Positions 7,251-16,215 are shown, counted from the stretch's first letter. The stretch is 36,007 nucleotides of DNA from an uncultured Eubacteriales bacterium (GCA_948968885.1 CAREUR010000009.1:1-36007); one strand, 5' to 3'. The notes: generated by a model not told the origin, from the letters alone. Translations and numbers: made by a program.

Positions 7251-8546
7251 ATGCCTGTTGAGCTGAACACGAAGTATTTGGATTCATTTATTAGCGGCGA
7301 GGATTACGAGAAGATTGAGCCCTCGGTGAGTTTAGCACACGATTTTTTGCATAAAAAGACCGGTTTGGGGGGCGAGTTTACAGGTTGGGTCACGCTGCCT
7401 ACCGATTACGACAGGGAAGAATTTTCTCGGCTAAAGGAGATTGCCCGCAAAATAAGCACCGACACGGACGTCTTCATAGTGATCGGCATTGGCGGCTCGT
7501 ATTTGGGCGCTAGGGCTGTGATCGAGCTGATAAAATCGCGAAATTATAACGCTCTGCCAAAAACCACACCGGACATTTATTTTGCCGGAAACAGCATTAG
7601 CGCCGCGGATTTGAGCGACCTTTTGGAGATCTGTGAGAGCCGGGACGTGAGCATAAACGTGGTGTCGAAGTCTGGCACTACGCTGGAGCCTGCGCTGGCC
7701 TTTAGAGTGTTTAAGCGATTTTTGGAAGATAAGTACGGCAAGGAAGGGGCCAGAAAGCGGATTTTTTGCACCACGGATAGGCAAAAGGGCAAGTTAAAGC
7801 GGCTGGCGGATGAAGAGGGTTACGAGACCTTTGTGATTCCGGAAGACATCGGCGGCAGATATTCTGTGCTGACGGCGGTGGGGCTCTTGCCAATAGCTGT
7901 GGCGGACATCGACATTGATGATCTGCTGCTGGGAGCCAGACGAGCGCAGGAGGACTTAGTTTGTGCTGACTTAGACCAGAATGATTGCTACAAATACGCG
8001 GCAATTCGGAATATTTTGCACAACGGTAAGGGCAAAAGCATTGAGATTTTGGCAAGTTACGAGCCGAGTTTTACAACGATGAATGAGTGGTTCAAGCAGC
8101 TGTTTGGCGAGAGCGAGGGGAAGGACGGCAAGGGGATTTTTCCGGCCTCTGCGATTTTTTCTACCGACTTGCATTCGATGGGGCAGTACATTCAGGGCGG
8201 CACTCGCAACATTTTTGAGACTATTGTGTACTTTGAGAAGCCGCGCAATGACACTTTAATCGAGGCAATTGCCGGCGATGCGGACGGTTTGAATTTTCTC
8301 GCTGGCAAGACGATAGCATTCGTTAACAAAACTGCGTTCTTAGGGACCGTGGCAGCGCATACCGACGGCGGAGTGCCGAACATTGTCTTAATGGTGCCAG
8401 AAATAAACCCCTTTGAAGTGGGGTATTTGATATATTTTTTTGAGAAAGCGTGTGCAATTTCGAGCTATATTTCAGGAGTCAATCCATTCGATCAGCCGGG
8501 GGTGGAGGCTTACAAAAAAAACATGTTTGCGCTTTTGGGCAAATGA
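7251..8546 (+). CDS. pgi: Glucose-6-phosphate isomerase
   Basis: This cytoplasmic enzyme interconverts glucose 6-phosphate and fructose 6-phosphate. At 431 residues it belongs to the short bacterial form (about 450). Visible motifs are the first SIS domain with VIGIGGSYLGARAV, the phosphate-binding VVSKSGTTLEPALAF, the second SIS region with FGESEGKDGKGIFP holding the catalytic glutamate, and QYIQGGTRNIFET. The C-terminal helix NPFDQPGVEAYKKN carries the catalytic lysine of the family. The ATG at 7251 follows AAGGAGCG; an in-frame TTG at 7212 has no ribosome binding site. It has its own promoter. Confidence 0.96.
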   Translation: MPVELNTKYLDSFISGEDYEKIEPSVSLAHDFLHKKTGLGGEFTGWVTLPTDYDREEFSRLKEIARKISTDTDVFIVIGIGGSYLGARAVIELIKSRNYNALPKTTPDIYFAGNSISAADLSDLLEICESRDVSINVVSKSGTTLEPALAFRVFKRFLEDKYGKEGARKRIFCTTDRQKGKLKRLADEEGYETFVIPEDIGGRYSVLTAVGLLPIAVADIDIDDLLLGARRAQEDLVCADLDQNDCYKYAAIRNILHNGKGKSIEILASYEPSFTTMNEWFKQLFGESEGKDGKGIFPASAIFSTDLHSMGQYIQGGTRNIFETIVYFEKPRNDTLIEAIAGDADGLNFLAGKTIAFVNKTAFLGTVAAHTDGGVPNIVLMVPEINPFEVGYLIYFFEKACAISSYISGVNPFDQPGVEAYKKNMFALLGK

Positions 8547-8548
8547 GA

Positions 8549-8577
8549 GTGCATGCGTTGCCTGAAAGTTCTAAAAT
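8549..8577 (+). promoter_or_regulatory. Weak sigma-A-like promoter of the P-loop gene
   Basis: GTGCAT (8549-8554), 17 bases, TAAAAT (8572-8577). The -35 matches the consensus poorly, so read-through from pgi may also supply expression. Confidence 0.35.
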
Positions 8578-8615
8578 CTAGGACGAGTTTAAATTATTTT
8601 AGGGGGAACAGCAAA

Positions 8616-9038
8616 ATGATAGACTTGATCGTGGGACAAAAGGGCCTTGGCAAAACCAAAAAGTTAGTGGAGCTTGCGAATAATCGGGCGGCTAAGAGTG
8701 ATGGCACGGTCGTTTTAATAACGAAGGAAAGCAACCTTACGTTTGACTTAGGCCACAGCGTGCGGCTTGTTAACATAAGGGACTACAACATTTCAGATTT
8801 TACGGGCCTGCATGGATTCATCTGTGGTGTTTGCGCCGGCAATTATGACGTTACTGACATTTTGATTGATTCGATTTTTGAGCCAGACAAAATCAATATA
8901 GACGAGTTGGTCAGCTTTATAGAAGGTCTCAGTGAGATTTGCAAAAAGAGCAATGCGGCACTGATGCTGGCTGTGCCTGTTGTTGTGTCTGATTTGCCAG
9001 ATAAAATGCGAAGTCTGGCGATGATAAAAGAGCACTAA
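8616..9038 (+). CDS. Small P-loop NTPase of unknown function
   Basis: A 140-residue soluble protein. It begins with a Walker A motif, MIDLIVGQKGLGKTKKL (G7 to T14), and has a possible Walker B strand, VTDILIDSIF, with Asp85. Two Cys (C70 and C73 in FICGVCAG) lie between them. No partner domain is present. Similar short clostridial proteins are often annotated only as ATP-binding or hypothetical; I do not recognise a function. The ATG at 8616 follows TTAGGGGGAA; the frame is open further upstream but without a start that has a ribosome binding site. It lies between pgi and a class B PBP, is closed by its own terminator, and so is probably expressed as one gene or with pgi. Confidence 0.75.
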   Translation: MIDLIVGQKGLGKTKKLVELANNRAAKSDGTVVLITKESNLTFDLGHSVRLVNIRDYNISDFTGLHGFICGVCAGNYDVTDILIDSIFEPDKINIDELVSFIEGLSEICKKSNAALMLAVPVVVSDLPDKMRSLAMIKEH

Positions 9039-9070
9039 TTGATTTAGATTTAATTTTAGACGACGAGCAA

Positions 9071-9104
9071 AAAGAGTGGCCGCGTGCTGTGCCGCTCTTT
9101 ATTT
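9071..9104 (+). terminator. Rho-independent terminator of the P-loop gene
   Basis: The arms 9071-9080 and 9091-9100 pair over ten bases with one G-T wobble, around a ten-base loop, followed by a T-rich tail. It lies inside the open frame upstream of the PBP gene and so supports the later PBP start. Confidence 0.8.
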
Positions 9105-9180
9105 CTATATTTTTGCGCGTCATAAAACCTGCGCGAATATATTTGGTGCTGATTTGGCAATAATAGCCATAGGTGATTTT

Positions 9181-10794
9181 ATGTACAAGCGGGTTGTAAT
9201 ATTTTTCTCGATGCTCATGGTTGCGATGGGAATCGCGGTTTATAACACTTACAAAATTTCAAAAGGAGAGATGCTGTGCGACGCCGCGGCAAGACAGAGC
9301 TCATACAAGCTAAAGGTTGCCACGATGCGGGGCAACATATATGACTGCCAAAAAAGGCCGCTTGTTGGGGTGGAGGACGAGACTTACATCTCTGTGACGC
9401 CCGAGATGGACACTTTGAGCGTTTTGCCGCAGATTTTGTCGGAAGACGAAAGAAATCTAGCGCTTGAAGAGATGAAGTCCGGCAAGCCGTTTGTATTGAA
9501 ATTGTCGGACGAAAAGCAAGTAATTGCAAGAGGAATCAAAACCTTCAAGGTGCCCCAAAGATACGCAAAAGAGCAGATTGCACCGCACATAATAGGCTAC
9601 TTGGATGGCGACATGCAGGGAGTTTGCGGCATAGAGAAGGCCTTTAATGACTATTTGAACAGCGCCAGGGGCAGTATTTTTGTGAAGTATAAGGTTGACG
9701 CGCTGAATCGGCGGATTCCGGGCGAGGGCGCGACCATAGAGAACACGATGTACAGGTGCAGCAAGGGGGTTGTTCTGACCATCAACCAGAAGATTCAAAG
9801 GATGGCCGAGGCCGCGGCGCAAAAATATATAAAAAAGGGCGCCGTCGTGGTAACCGAGGTCCCAAATTGTGAGATTCGCGCTTGTGTGAGCATGCCGACG
9901 TTTTCTCCAACAAACGTTGCGGCAGTGCTAAATGACGAAGACTCGCCGCTTTTGAATAGAGCTCTGCTGCCGTACAATATAGGCTCAGTGTTCAAACTAG
10001 TGACTGCGGCGGCTATTTTGCAAGAGAATAAGAATCCGAACGCGATATATGAGTGCACTGGCAACTGTGAGGTGGACGGCCATAAATTCCACTGCTTCAA
10101 CAACAAGGGGCACGGGCCGATAGATTTGGAGAAGGCCGTTGCGTTCTCGTGCAACGCGTATTTTATTGAGAAGGCGCTAGAAATAGGCGGCGAGAAGATT
10201 CTCAATTTAGCCAAAGATTTGGGATTTTCAAAAGAAATCGAGCTGGCGCCGAGGATTACCTCTAAGGCTGGGGTTTTGCCGACTTTTAAGGACCTAGAAC
10301 AAAGCAGGGCTCTTGCGAATTTCTCCTTTGGCCAGGGCAAATTGCTTGTCACGCCGATGCAAGTGGCCACGCTAACAAACGCCATAGCTGCAGAAGGGTT
10401 TTACTGCGAGCCGCGACTAGTGGAAGGGCTTGTTAATGAGGGCTTGAAGTACGTTCAGAAAGCAGCAAAGCCCAAGCAGACCCGGGTGCTGACCGCCGAA
10501 TGCGCAAAACATTTGGTGGAGTATATGAAAGCCTCGGCCGAGTATGGTACCAGCAAGCAGGGCAAGCCTGAAGTCGGCATAGCAGCGGCAAAAACCGGCA
10601 CAGCACAGACGGGAATAAAGTCCGGTGCCCATGCGGTAGTTCAGGCCTGGTACGCGGGGATTTTTCCGGCAGAAAAGCCAAAATATTCGATTGTAGTCTT
10701 TGCTGAGGACGCAAAGGGGGGCGGAGAAAGCTGTGGGCCGGCGTTTAAAAAGATTGCAGAAGAAATTTTTGTGAATATTTTAAAGGACAACTAG
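9181..10794 (+). CDS. Class B penicillin-binding protein (PBP2/SpoVD-like transpeptidase)
   Basis: A 537-residue bitopic membrane protein that cross-links peptidoglycan. Residues 5-22 are the single transmembrane segment, followed by the dimerisation domain with its typical RGNIYDCQKRPLVG motif. The transpeptidase domain carries S269-V-F-K272, S323-C-N325 and K471-T-G473, all intact. It ends soon after the KTG motif without PASTA repeats, so it is shorter than SpoVD. The ATG at 9181 follows an AGGTG site; the frame extends to 9076 but that part contains the terminator of the previous gene. No clear sigma-A promoter is seen between 9105 and 9180. Whether it serves division, elongation or sporulation cannot be told from the window. 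Confidence 0.92.
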   Translation: MYKRVVIFFSMLMVAMGIAVYNTYKISKGEMLCDAAARQSSYKLKVATMRGNIYDCQKRPLVGVEDETYISVTPEMDTLSVLPQILSEDERNLALEEMKSGKPFVLKLSDEKQVIARGIKTFKVPQRYAKEQIAPHIIGYLDGDMQGVCGIEKAFNDYLNSARGSIFVKYKVDALNRRIPGEGATIENTMYRCSKGVVLTINQKIQRMAEAAAQKYIKKGAVVVTEVPNCEIRACVSMPTFSPTNVAAVLNDEDSPLLNRALLPYNIGSVFKLVTAAAILQENKNPNAIYECTGNCEVDGHKFHCFNNKGHGPIDLEKAVAFSCNAYFIEKALEIGGEKILNLAKDLGFSKEIELAPRITSKAGVLPTFKDLEQSRALANFSFGQGKLLVTPMQVATLTNAIAAEGFYCEPRLVEGLVNEGLKYVQKAAKPKQTRVLTAECAKHLVEYMKASAEYGTSKQGKPEVGIAAAKTGTAQTGIKSGAHAVVQAWYAGIFPAEKPKYSIVVFAEDAKGGGESCGPAFKKIAEEIFVNILKDN

Positions 10795-10808
10795 GCCGGC
10801 TTGTGATC

Positions 10809-11999
10809 TCAGATTTTTATTATTTGATTTTTGCTCTCAAATCCGCACGCCGCAGCCCGCGGCAGCATAAGATTATATAAGTCGAACGCTTGCGACTCTA
10901 TTTTGAAGAATCTTGCCGCGACGGAGTTCTCGCAAAGCTTTTTTATGTCCGAAACTTTAGTCACAATTGGCAATTTGGCGCTCTTTTTTGCGATTTTTAA
11001 AATTTCTTTTCCGCGCTCATTAAAACCCAAAACCTTGATGTATGGCGGGTTAAGGTTGAGAATTTCTTTATCGAGCCCCAAGAAGGCAGCCAAAATAATC
11101 CGCTGAACCCGAAGCTGCGTGTAGCGCTTGCTCTTTACGCCAGAGTAAAGCTCCGCAAGCGAAGTCGCTTTTCTAACGGCCTTATGAATTTTATTTTCAA
11201 GTCCTTCGCAAACGTCCGGGACTTGCAAAAAGTCATCGGGCTGCATGCAGCGAAGTTTAGCCAAAATAGTTCGTTCGCAGTTTAAAAGTGACGCTGGAGC
11301 GCGGCCGCAGCCAATCTCTCTTTTCAAAATTTTGTAGGCGCTTTGAGGCATAAAATTCTTTATATTTTTGTCGGACTTAAAAAGCATCTTGCGCAAAACA
11401 GTAGAATTTGCAAAGCTTTTGACAGTTACACTACTTGAGCAGCCACATTCTTTGCGCAAAATGGGCATTGGGCTTATGCTGGATCCCAATGCATTCAGAC
11501 TTTTGATGTATTCTACGGCTAAAATGTTGTTGGGGCTGGCGAGCAGCGTGGCAAGCGCTGTGCTAAAGAGAGCTTCTATCGCGTTGTGGCGGGCTTTTAC
11601 AAAGGATATACCGCTTTTTAGATTTTCTTTTGTGAGGGCCAAAACTTCGGCAAAACTTGAGACGTGCGCTGCTTTTTGGAGCTTTGCTAAGTTATCATTT
11701 TCGCAGCCAAAACTTAAAATATCCACGCAATTAAGGGCATCGGCCAAAAAGGTAGCGCCAAAGGCAAAGCGCTCTGCACTGGCGACGGCGTAGGGAGTAG
11801 GGAGCTCTATGACTAAGTCGCACCCGTTTTTTAGGGCTATTTCGGCTTTGGCGGTTTTTGAAATCACCGATGGAATCCCACGTTGAGTAAAGTTCCCACT
11901 CATGATTGCCACGGTGTGCGTAGCGTGAGTGTGCTTAATTTGGTATCTATGCCCGTTGTGAAAGGGATTGTACTCACAAATTATTGCAGATATTTTCAT
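10809..11999 (-). CDS. tmcAL: tRNA(Met) cytidine acetate ligase
   Basis: A 396-residue member of the YlbM/TmcAL family, which uses acetate and ATP to form N4-acetylcytidine at the wobble position of elongator tRNA-Met. The N-terminus has the nucleotidyltransferase motif ICEYNPFHNGHRYQI, followed by AIMSGNFTQRG and the conserved ELPTPYAVASAERFA block; the C-terminal helical half has HKAVRKATSLAELYSGVKSK, typical of the tRNA-binding part. The ATG at 11999 follows GGGAG at nine bases. The frame is open to 12260, but that overlaps the divergent ackA gene and is discarded. The gene lies head to head with ackA, whose product makes or uses acetate, the substrate of this enzyme. Confidence 0.93.
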   Translation of the reverse strand: MKISAIICEYNPFHNGHRYQIKHTHATHTVAIMSGNFTQRGIPSVISKTAKAEIALKNGCDLVIELPTPYAVASAERFAFGATFLADALNCVDILSFGCENDNLAKLQKAAHVSSFAEVLALTKENLKSGISFVKARHNAIEALFSTALATLLASPNNILAVEYIKSLNALGSSISPMPILRKECGCSSSVTVKSFANSTVLRKMLFKSDKNIKNFMPQSAYKILKREIGCGRAPASLLNCERTILAKLRCMQPDDFLQVPDVCEGLENKIHKAVRKATSLAELYSGVKSKRYTQLRVQRIILAAFLGLDKEILNLNPPYIKVLGFNERGKEILKIAKKSAKLPIVTKVSDIKKLCENSVAARFFKIESQAFDLYNLMLPRAAACGFESKNQIIKI

Positions 12000-12037
12000 A
12001 ATAAAAACTCCCAGATTGTTGTTTTTTGGCAAATTTA

Positions 12038-12067
12038 TTGATTTTCGCCTCTCCAATATGATACTAT
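12038..12067 (+). promoter_or_regulatory. Sigma-A promoter of ackA
   Basis: TTGATT (12038-12043), 18 bases, TACTAT (12062-12067), about 43 bases before the ATG at 12111. Confidence 0.6.
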
Positions 12068-12110
12068 ATGAGAAGTGCGAATTGAAGCACATGATAAAAG
12101 GAGGCCGTGC

Positions 12111-13328
12111 ATGAAAGTTTTGGTGATAAATGCGGGCAGCTCGTCGCTGAGGTTTCAGCTTATAGATATGGCGGCCGACGAAACGGTGTTGGCTAAAGGA
12201 ATTTGCGATAGAATCGGATTGAACGATGCTTTTGTTGAATATGAAAATTATAAAGGGCACAAAAAAACATTCAAGTCCAACCTAAAAAGCCACGAGGAAG
12301 CGGCATTTTTTGTGAAAGGGCTTCTTTTAAACGACGAATATGGCGTCATAAAGGACCTGAAAGAAATTTCAGCAGCCGGGCACAGAGTGGTGCAGGGCGG
12401 CGCGGAGTTTAGCAAATCTACGTTGATAGACCAAAAGCTCATAAACGCGGTGGAAAGGTTCACGTCGATCGCTCCTCTTCATAACAGCGCAAATTTGCAC
12501 GGAATAAACGCTTGCAAAGAAATTTTTGGCGAAGACTTCCCGCAGGTGGCGGTTTTTGATACAGCCTTTCATAGCACCATCCCGCCAAAAGCCTATATTT
12601 ATCCGCTGCCGTATGAATTTTACGAAAAGTATGGCATAAGAAAATACGGATATCACGGGCTTTCTCATTATTACGTTAGCAATGAGTGCGCAAGGCTTAT
12701 GCACAAAGACATCAAACAGACTAAGATTATCACGTGTCACCTGGGCAATGGCGCATCGATTGCCGCAATAGATGGCGGAAAGTCTGTGGACACGACGATG
12801 GGCTTTACTCCTACGGACGGCATGATAATGGGAACGCGCAGCGGGTCGCTGGATCCGGGGATTATTACTTTTGTTGCCGAGAGGGAGAATTTATCGCTAA
12901 AAGAGTTTAACGAGGTTACCAACAAGAAATCTGGCCTGCTGGGGGTTTCGGGTGTTTCTAGCGACGCTAGGGAAATCGAAAAAGCAGCAAAGTCGGGTAA
13001 CGAGAGGGCGATTTTGGCTCAAGATATGTTCCGCTATCAGATTTTCAAGGTTGTTGCTTCGTACATAGCGGTGCTGGGCGCCTGCGACGCGATTGTCTTC
13101 ACCGGCGGCATAGGCGAAAACCGTGTTAATCACAGAAAGGCGATCTGCGATTCTCTTTCGTTTATGGGGATCAAGATGAACGACAGCTTGAACGAGCAGA
13201 CGGTTAACGGCAGCACGGCGGAGATATCTGAGGAAAATTCTTCTATAAAAATTTTTGTTATCCCGACGAATGAAGAAATAGTCATAGCTCGCGATACAGC
13301 GGAAGTTATAGAGAGTTTAGGAAAATAG
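12111..13328 (+). CDS. ackA: Acetate kinase
   Basis: This cytoplasmic enzyme converts acetyl phosphate and ADP to acetate and ATP, the main energy-yielding step of acetate fermentation, and can run in reverse. At 405 residues it has the normal length. Family motifs are the N-terminal VLVINAGSSSLRFQL, AAGHRVVQGG with the substrate-binding Arg, YGYHGLSHYYV with the catalytic His, CHLGNGASIAAIDGGKSVDT, GTRSGSLDPG and the C-terminal FTGGIGENRVNHR. The ATG at 12111 follows AAAGGAGG at ideal spacing. Its usual partner pta is not in the window. The gene is monocistronic, divergent from tmcAL and convergent with the P-type ATPase. Confidence 0.98.
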   Translation: MKVLVINAGSSSLRFQLIDMAADETVLAKGICDRIGLNDAFVEYENYKGHKKTFKSNLKSHEEAAFFVKGLLLNDEYGVIKDLKEISAAGHRVVQGGAEFSKSTLIDQKLINAVERFTSIAPLHNSANLHGINACKEIFGEDFPQVAVFDTAFHSTIPPKAYIYPLPYEFYEKYGIRKYGYHGLSHYYVSNECARLMHKDIKQTKIITCHLGNGASIAAIDGGKSVDTTMGFTPTDGMIMGTRSGSLDPGIITFVAERENLSLKEFNEVTNKKSGLLGVSGVSSDAREIEKAAKSGNERAILAQDMFRYQIFKVVASYIAVLGACDAIVFTGGIGENRVNHRKAICDSLSFMGIKMNDSLNEQTVNGSTAEISEENSSIKIFVIPTNEEIVIARDTAEVIESLGK

Positions 13329-13333
13329 AGAAG

Positions 13334-13367
13334 GCAGAGCGCTTAGTTGATGGGCGCCTGCTTTTTT
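13334..13367 (+). terminator. Rho-independent terminator of ackA, overlapping the end of the ATPase gene
   Basis: The arms 13334-13342 and 13354-13361 pair over eight bases with one bulged A, followed by six T (13362-13367). The stop codon of the minus-strand P-type ATPase (13343-13345) lies in the loop and the downstream arm is in its coding region. Confidence 0.85.
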
Positions 13368-15709
13368 GTTTTGAAGATTATTTTGGAGAACATTTTAAAC
13401 AAAAACGAGGCGAAGAAGCAAAGCAGCACGGCAACGGCGACTAGCTTGATATTGGGTGAGGCCAGCGAAAAGAAGGATCGGAAGAACAAGAGGCAAACTA
13501 AAAAGGCTGTGGACATCGCATAGAATAGGAATTTTCGAACGAAGTTGAATGGCAAACACAAGTTAAATAGCAAAGAGAGCCCTGAGAACCCGGTTAAAAT
13601 GACGCACAGCGTGGAGATCTCGGCATAGCTTAGGTAGATGACCTTTGATACAGCCATGATAGTCAGTATCGACGAGACTATGGTTAACGCGCACGGCAGG
13701 GCTTTGCTTATTATGTTTACGAACAGATTACCATTTATTCTGCTTTTGTTGGCCTCCAGCGCCAAAACGAAGGACGGGATCCCAATGGTGAAAACGCTTG
13801 TCAACGTCATTTGAATGGGCATGAATGGGTACGGCGTGTTGAAAAACAGGAACAGAATGGCCAGCAGGGTGGAGTATATTGTTTTGACCAAAAATAACGA
13901 GGCGGAGCGCTGGATGTTGTTTATTGACCGGCGGCCTTCGAGCACGACTTTGGGCATGGACGAAAAATCCGAATTCAGCAAAACCAACTGAGCGACGTTT
14001 CTGGCAGCATCGCTGCCGTTAGCCATAACCACGCTGCAGTCCGACTCTTTTAGCGCCAAAACATCGTTAACGCCGTCGCCAACCATCGCGACAGTATGGC
14101 CTTGCTCCTTGAGCGCGCAGATGATCTCCTTTTTTTGCATGGGCGAGACCCGCCCGAAAATGGAGCATTCTTTTATCGCGGTTTGGATGTCTTCTGCGGT
14201 CTTCAATTCGGCTTTCGCATCGGTGCATTTTTCGTAATTCTTAACTCCAACGCGCTTTGCGATATTCGCGACGGTTGTGGGGCTGTCGCCAGAGATTATC
14301 TTGACGTCCACACCTTGGTCGTAAAAATATTTCAAAGTGTCCGCCGCAGTCTCTCGGATAACGTCTTTAATTAGTATAAATCCCATCAAATCTAGGTTTT
14401 GCGGCAGATCCTTGTTAACAAAATTATTCTTGGAGTGCGCCAAAACAAGGACGCGATTCTCCTTGGCATGCTGTTGGAGTTCTTTCTTAAAGAGCCTAAA
14501 ATTTTCTCCAAAAACAAATTCAGCGGCGCCCATTACAAAGCTGCCCAAGCCGTCAACATACGCGCCAGACCACTTCTTTTCGGGCGAAAAGGACACCACC
14601 TCGCTAGCTTTTTTATATTCAACCTGATTCTTGTCGATAAACTCTTTTATCGCGCAGTATGTAGGGTTTGTGTCCGCAGTGTTATTCACGATAATCGACA
14701 AAGCCCGAAGCATTGTGGCTTTATCGGTGCTAGAATTTTTGCTCGAGTATGGCACAATATCGTGAACCCGCATGGTGCCTTGAGTTATAGTCCCAGTTTT
14801 GTCGAGGCACAAGGTATCAACCCGCGCCAAAGTTTCGATGCAGTAAAGCTCCTGCACCAAAACTTTATGTTTAGATAGCCGCAGAACGCTAACCGCTAAA
14901 ACCGTGCTAACCAAAAGCATCAGTCCTTCGGGGATCATCCCAATTAGCGCAGCAGTGGTGCTTACAACGGCGCCCTCCAAAGAGTTATGGCTCAACTGAT
15001 GCGTAAACAAAGAGAAGCCGATGGGGATGATGAGTATCGACAAAATCAGGATAATCCTGTTGAAGGCAGACATTATCTGAGAATTTATTTTTTTAACGTA
15101 TTTGGCGCCGCAAGAGATCTTGGAAGCATAATTATACTTGCCAACGTGCTCAACCCTCGCTTTGCACGTCCCGCTGACAATATAGCTGCCAGAGAGCAAC
15201 AAATCGCCCTTCGTCTTAGATATAGAATTGGATTCACCCGTCAGCAAGGATTCATTAACATCGCACCGGCCACATATAATTTTACAATCGGTCGGCACCT
15301 GCGCTCCCGGAGCCAGCTCAATTATGTCGTCCAAAACAAGCTCGTCAATATTAAGTTTTTGCACAGCGCCATTTCGAGTAACTGAAACCTTTGCAAGCGA
15401 TAATATCGACAATTTGTCCACTGTTTTTTTGGCACGAATCTCCTGAACAGTACTTATAATGAGGTTAGAGATAACAACGCCCATAAACAGCAAGTTCTTA
15501 AACGAACCGACATAAATTATGGAAGCGGCCAAAAAGAAATTTATAAAGTTAAAAAGCGTAAACAAATTATCTTTTATAATGCGAGGCACCGTCTTGGTCG
15601 GCACAGATGTATCCTTATTAATAAGATCTGCATTTTTACGGCTCAAAACCTGAGCTTCAGAGAGACCAACCTCGGGCGCCGGATTATAGCGAATAATGTC
15701 GTTTGACAT
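13343..15709 (-). CDS. P-type cation-transporting ATPase (CtpE/Exp7-like)
   Basis: A 788-residue membrane ATPase. In order: transmembrane pair at residues 48-90, actuator domain with the dephosphorylation motif T157-G-E-S160, second pair near 215-275 with the ion-binding P260-E-G-L263 motif, phosphorylation site D303-K-T-G-T, nucleotide-binding domain, the hinge motif G544-D-G-V-N-D549, and about six C-terminal transmembrane segments. The PEGL motif and the LVQELYCIETLARVDTLCLD stretch point to the P2-like CtpE/Exp7 group, associated with calcium or other divalent cations, rather than heavy-metal P1B pumps, since no CPC motif or N-terminal metal-binding domain is present. The ion is not certain. 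The ATG follows AAGGGGAAG at a slightly long spacing. It has its own promoter. Confidence 0.92.
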   Translation of the reverse strand: MSNDIIRYNPAPEVGLSEAQVLSRKNADLINKDTSVPTKTVPRIIKDNLFTLFNFINFFLAASIIYVGSFKNLLFMGVVISNLIISTVQEIRAKKTVDKLSILSLAKVSVTRNGAVQKLNIDELVLDDIIELAPGAQVPTDCKIICGRCDVNESLLTGESNSISKTKGDLLLSGSYIVSGTCKARVEHVGKYNYASKISCGAKYVKKINSQIMSAFNRIILILSILIIPIGFSLFTHQLSHNSLEGAVVSTTAALIGMIPEGLMLLVSTVLAVSVLRLSKHKVLVQELYCIETLARVDTLCLDKTGTITQGTMRVHDIVPYSSKNSSTDKATMLRALSIIVNNTADTNPTYCAIKEFIDKNQVEYKKASEVVSFSPEKKWSGAYVDGLGSFVMGAAEFVFGENFRLFKKELQQHAKENRVLVLAHSKNNFVNKDLPQNLDLMGFILIKDVIRETAADTLKYFYDQGVDVKIISGDSPTTVANIAKRVGVKNYEKCTDAKAELKTAEDIQTAIKECSIFGRVSPMQKKEIICALKEQGHTVAMVGDGVNDVLALKESDCSVVMANGSDAARNVAQLVLLNSDFSSMPKVVLEGRRSINNIQRSASLFLVKTIYSTLLAILFLFFNTPYPFMPIQMTLTSVFTIGIPSFVLALEANKSRINGNLFVNIISKALPCALTIVSSILTIMAVSKVIYLSYAEISTLCVILTGFSGLSLLFNLCLPFNFVRKFLFYAMSTAFLVCLLFFRSFFSLASPNIKLVAVAVLLCFFASFLFKMFSKIIFKTKKQAPIN

Positions 15710-15754
15710 ATATGCAAACTTCCCCTTAAAATTTTTTAATCTTCGATAATTTTA

Positions 15755-15783
15755 ATTATATATACGCAAAAAGCTAAAGTCAA
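15755..15783 (-). promoter_or_regulatory. Sigma-A promoter of the P-type ATPase gene
   Basis: On the minus strand TTGACT (15778-15783) and TATAAT (15755-15760) are separated by exactly 17 bases. It overlaps the region upstream of the divergent YlmC/YmxH-like gene. Confidence 0.85.
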
Positions 15784-15816
15784 TCGGACTTTAAAGCAGG
15801 AGGTTTTGAGGTTTTT

Positions 15817-16113
15817 ATGAGATGCAGAATAGTAGAGATGCGCAACAAAGAAGTGATAAACATAAAAACCGGAGTCCGGCTAGGATGCGTCAGCGATGTG
15901 GAGATCGACACAAAAGACGCAAGATTAGTTTCGATAATAATATATGGCCACCTGCGATGGTGTGGGCTTTTGGGCAGAGAAGATGACATAATAATAAGGT
16001 GGGAGGACATAGCTATAATCGGCGATGACACCGTGCTGGTAAAACATAATTTGGGTCCGCGCCGAAAAAGAAGAAAACTCCAAAATTGCTTAAAAAGATT
16101 CTTAAGAATGTAG
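15817..16113 (+). CDS. YlmC/YmxH family sporulation protein (PRC-barrel)
   Basis: A 98-residue protein with a single PRC-barrel-like domain. The pattern RIVEMRNKEVINIKTGVRLG, then VSDVEIDTKDARLVSIIIYG and IIIRWEDIAIIGDDTVLV, is that of the YlmC/YmxH family found in endospore formers. The C-terminus is strongly basic (GPRRKRRKLQNCLKRFLRM), which is longer and more charged than usual and could bind nucleic acid or membrane. The ATG at 15817 follows CAGGAGG at a long spacing of about 13. The molecular role is unknown in the family. It is divergent from the ATPase and upstream of rpsB, and no clear sigma-A promoter of its own was seen. Confidence 0.85.
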   Translation: MRCRIVEMRNKEVINIKTGVRLGCVSDVEIDTKDARLVSIIIYGHLRWCGLLGREDDIIIRWEDIAIIGDDTVLVKHNLGPRRKRRKLQNCLKRFLRM

Positions 16114-16161
16114 CAGTATTTAGCCAAAATCAGATTAAACGGAATATAATCAAAAAATCCC

Positions 16162-16190
16162 TTGTAAGTTTTTTGAGAGTGTGTTATAAT
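16162..16190 (+). promoter_or_regulatory. Sigma-A promoter of rpsB-tsf
   Basis: TTGTAA (16162-16167), 17 bases, TATAAT (16185-16190). It yields a leader of about 90 bases before the rpsB ATG. Confidence 0.8.
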
Positions 16191-16215
16191 ATTAATTAAT
16201 TTTTATAAATTCACA

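Noticed and set aside
12000..12260. Extension of the tmcAL frame upstream of 11999
   Set aside because: It runs into the start of ackA on the opposite strand, and the family motif ICEYNPFHNGH begins just after the ATG at 11999, which has a good ribosome binding site.
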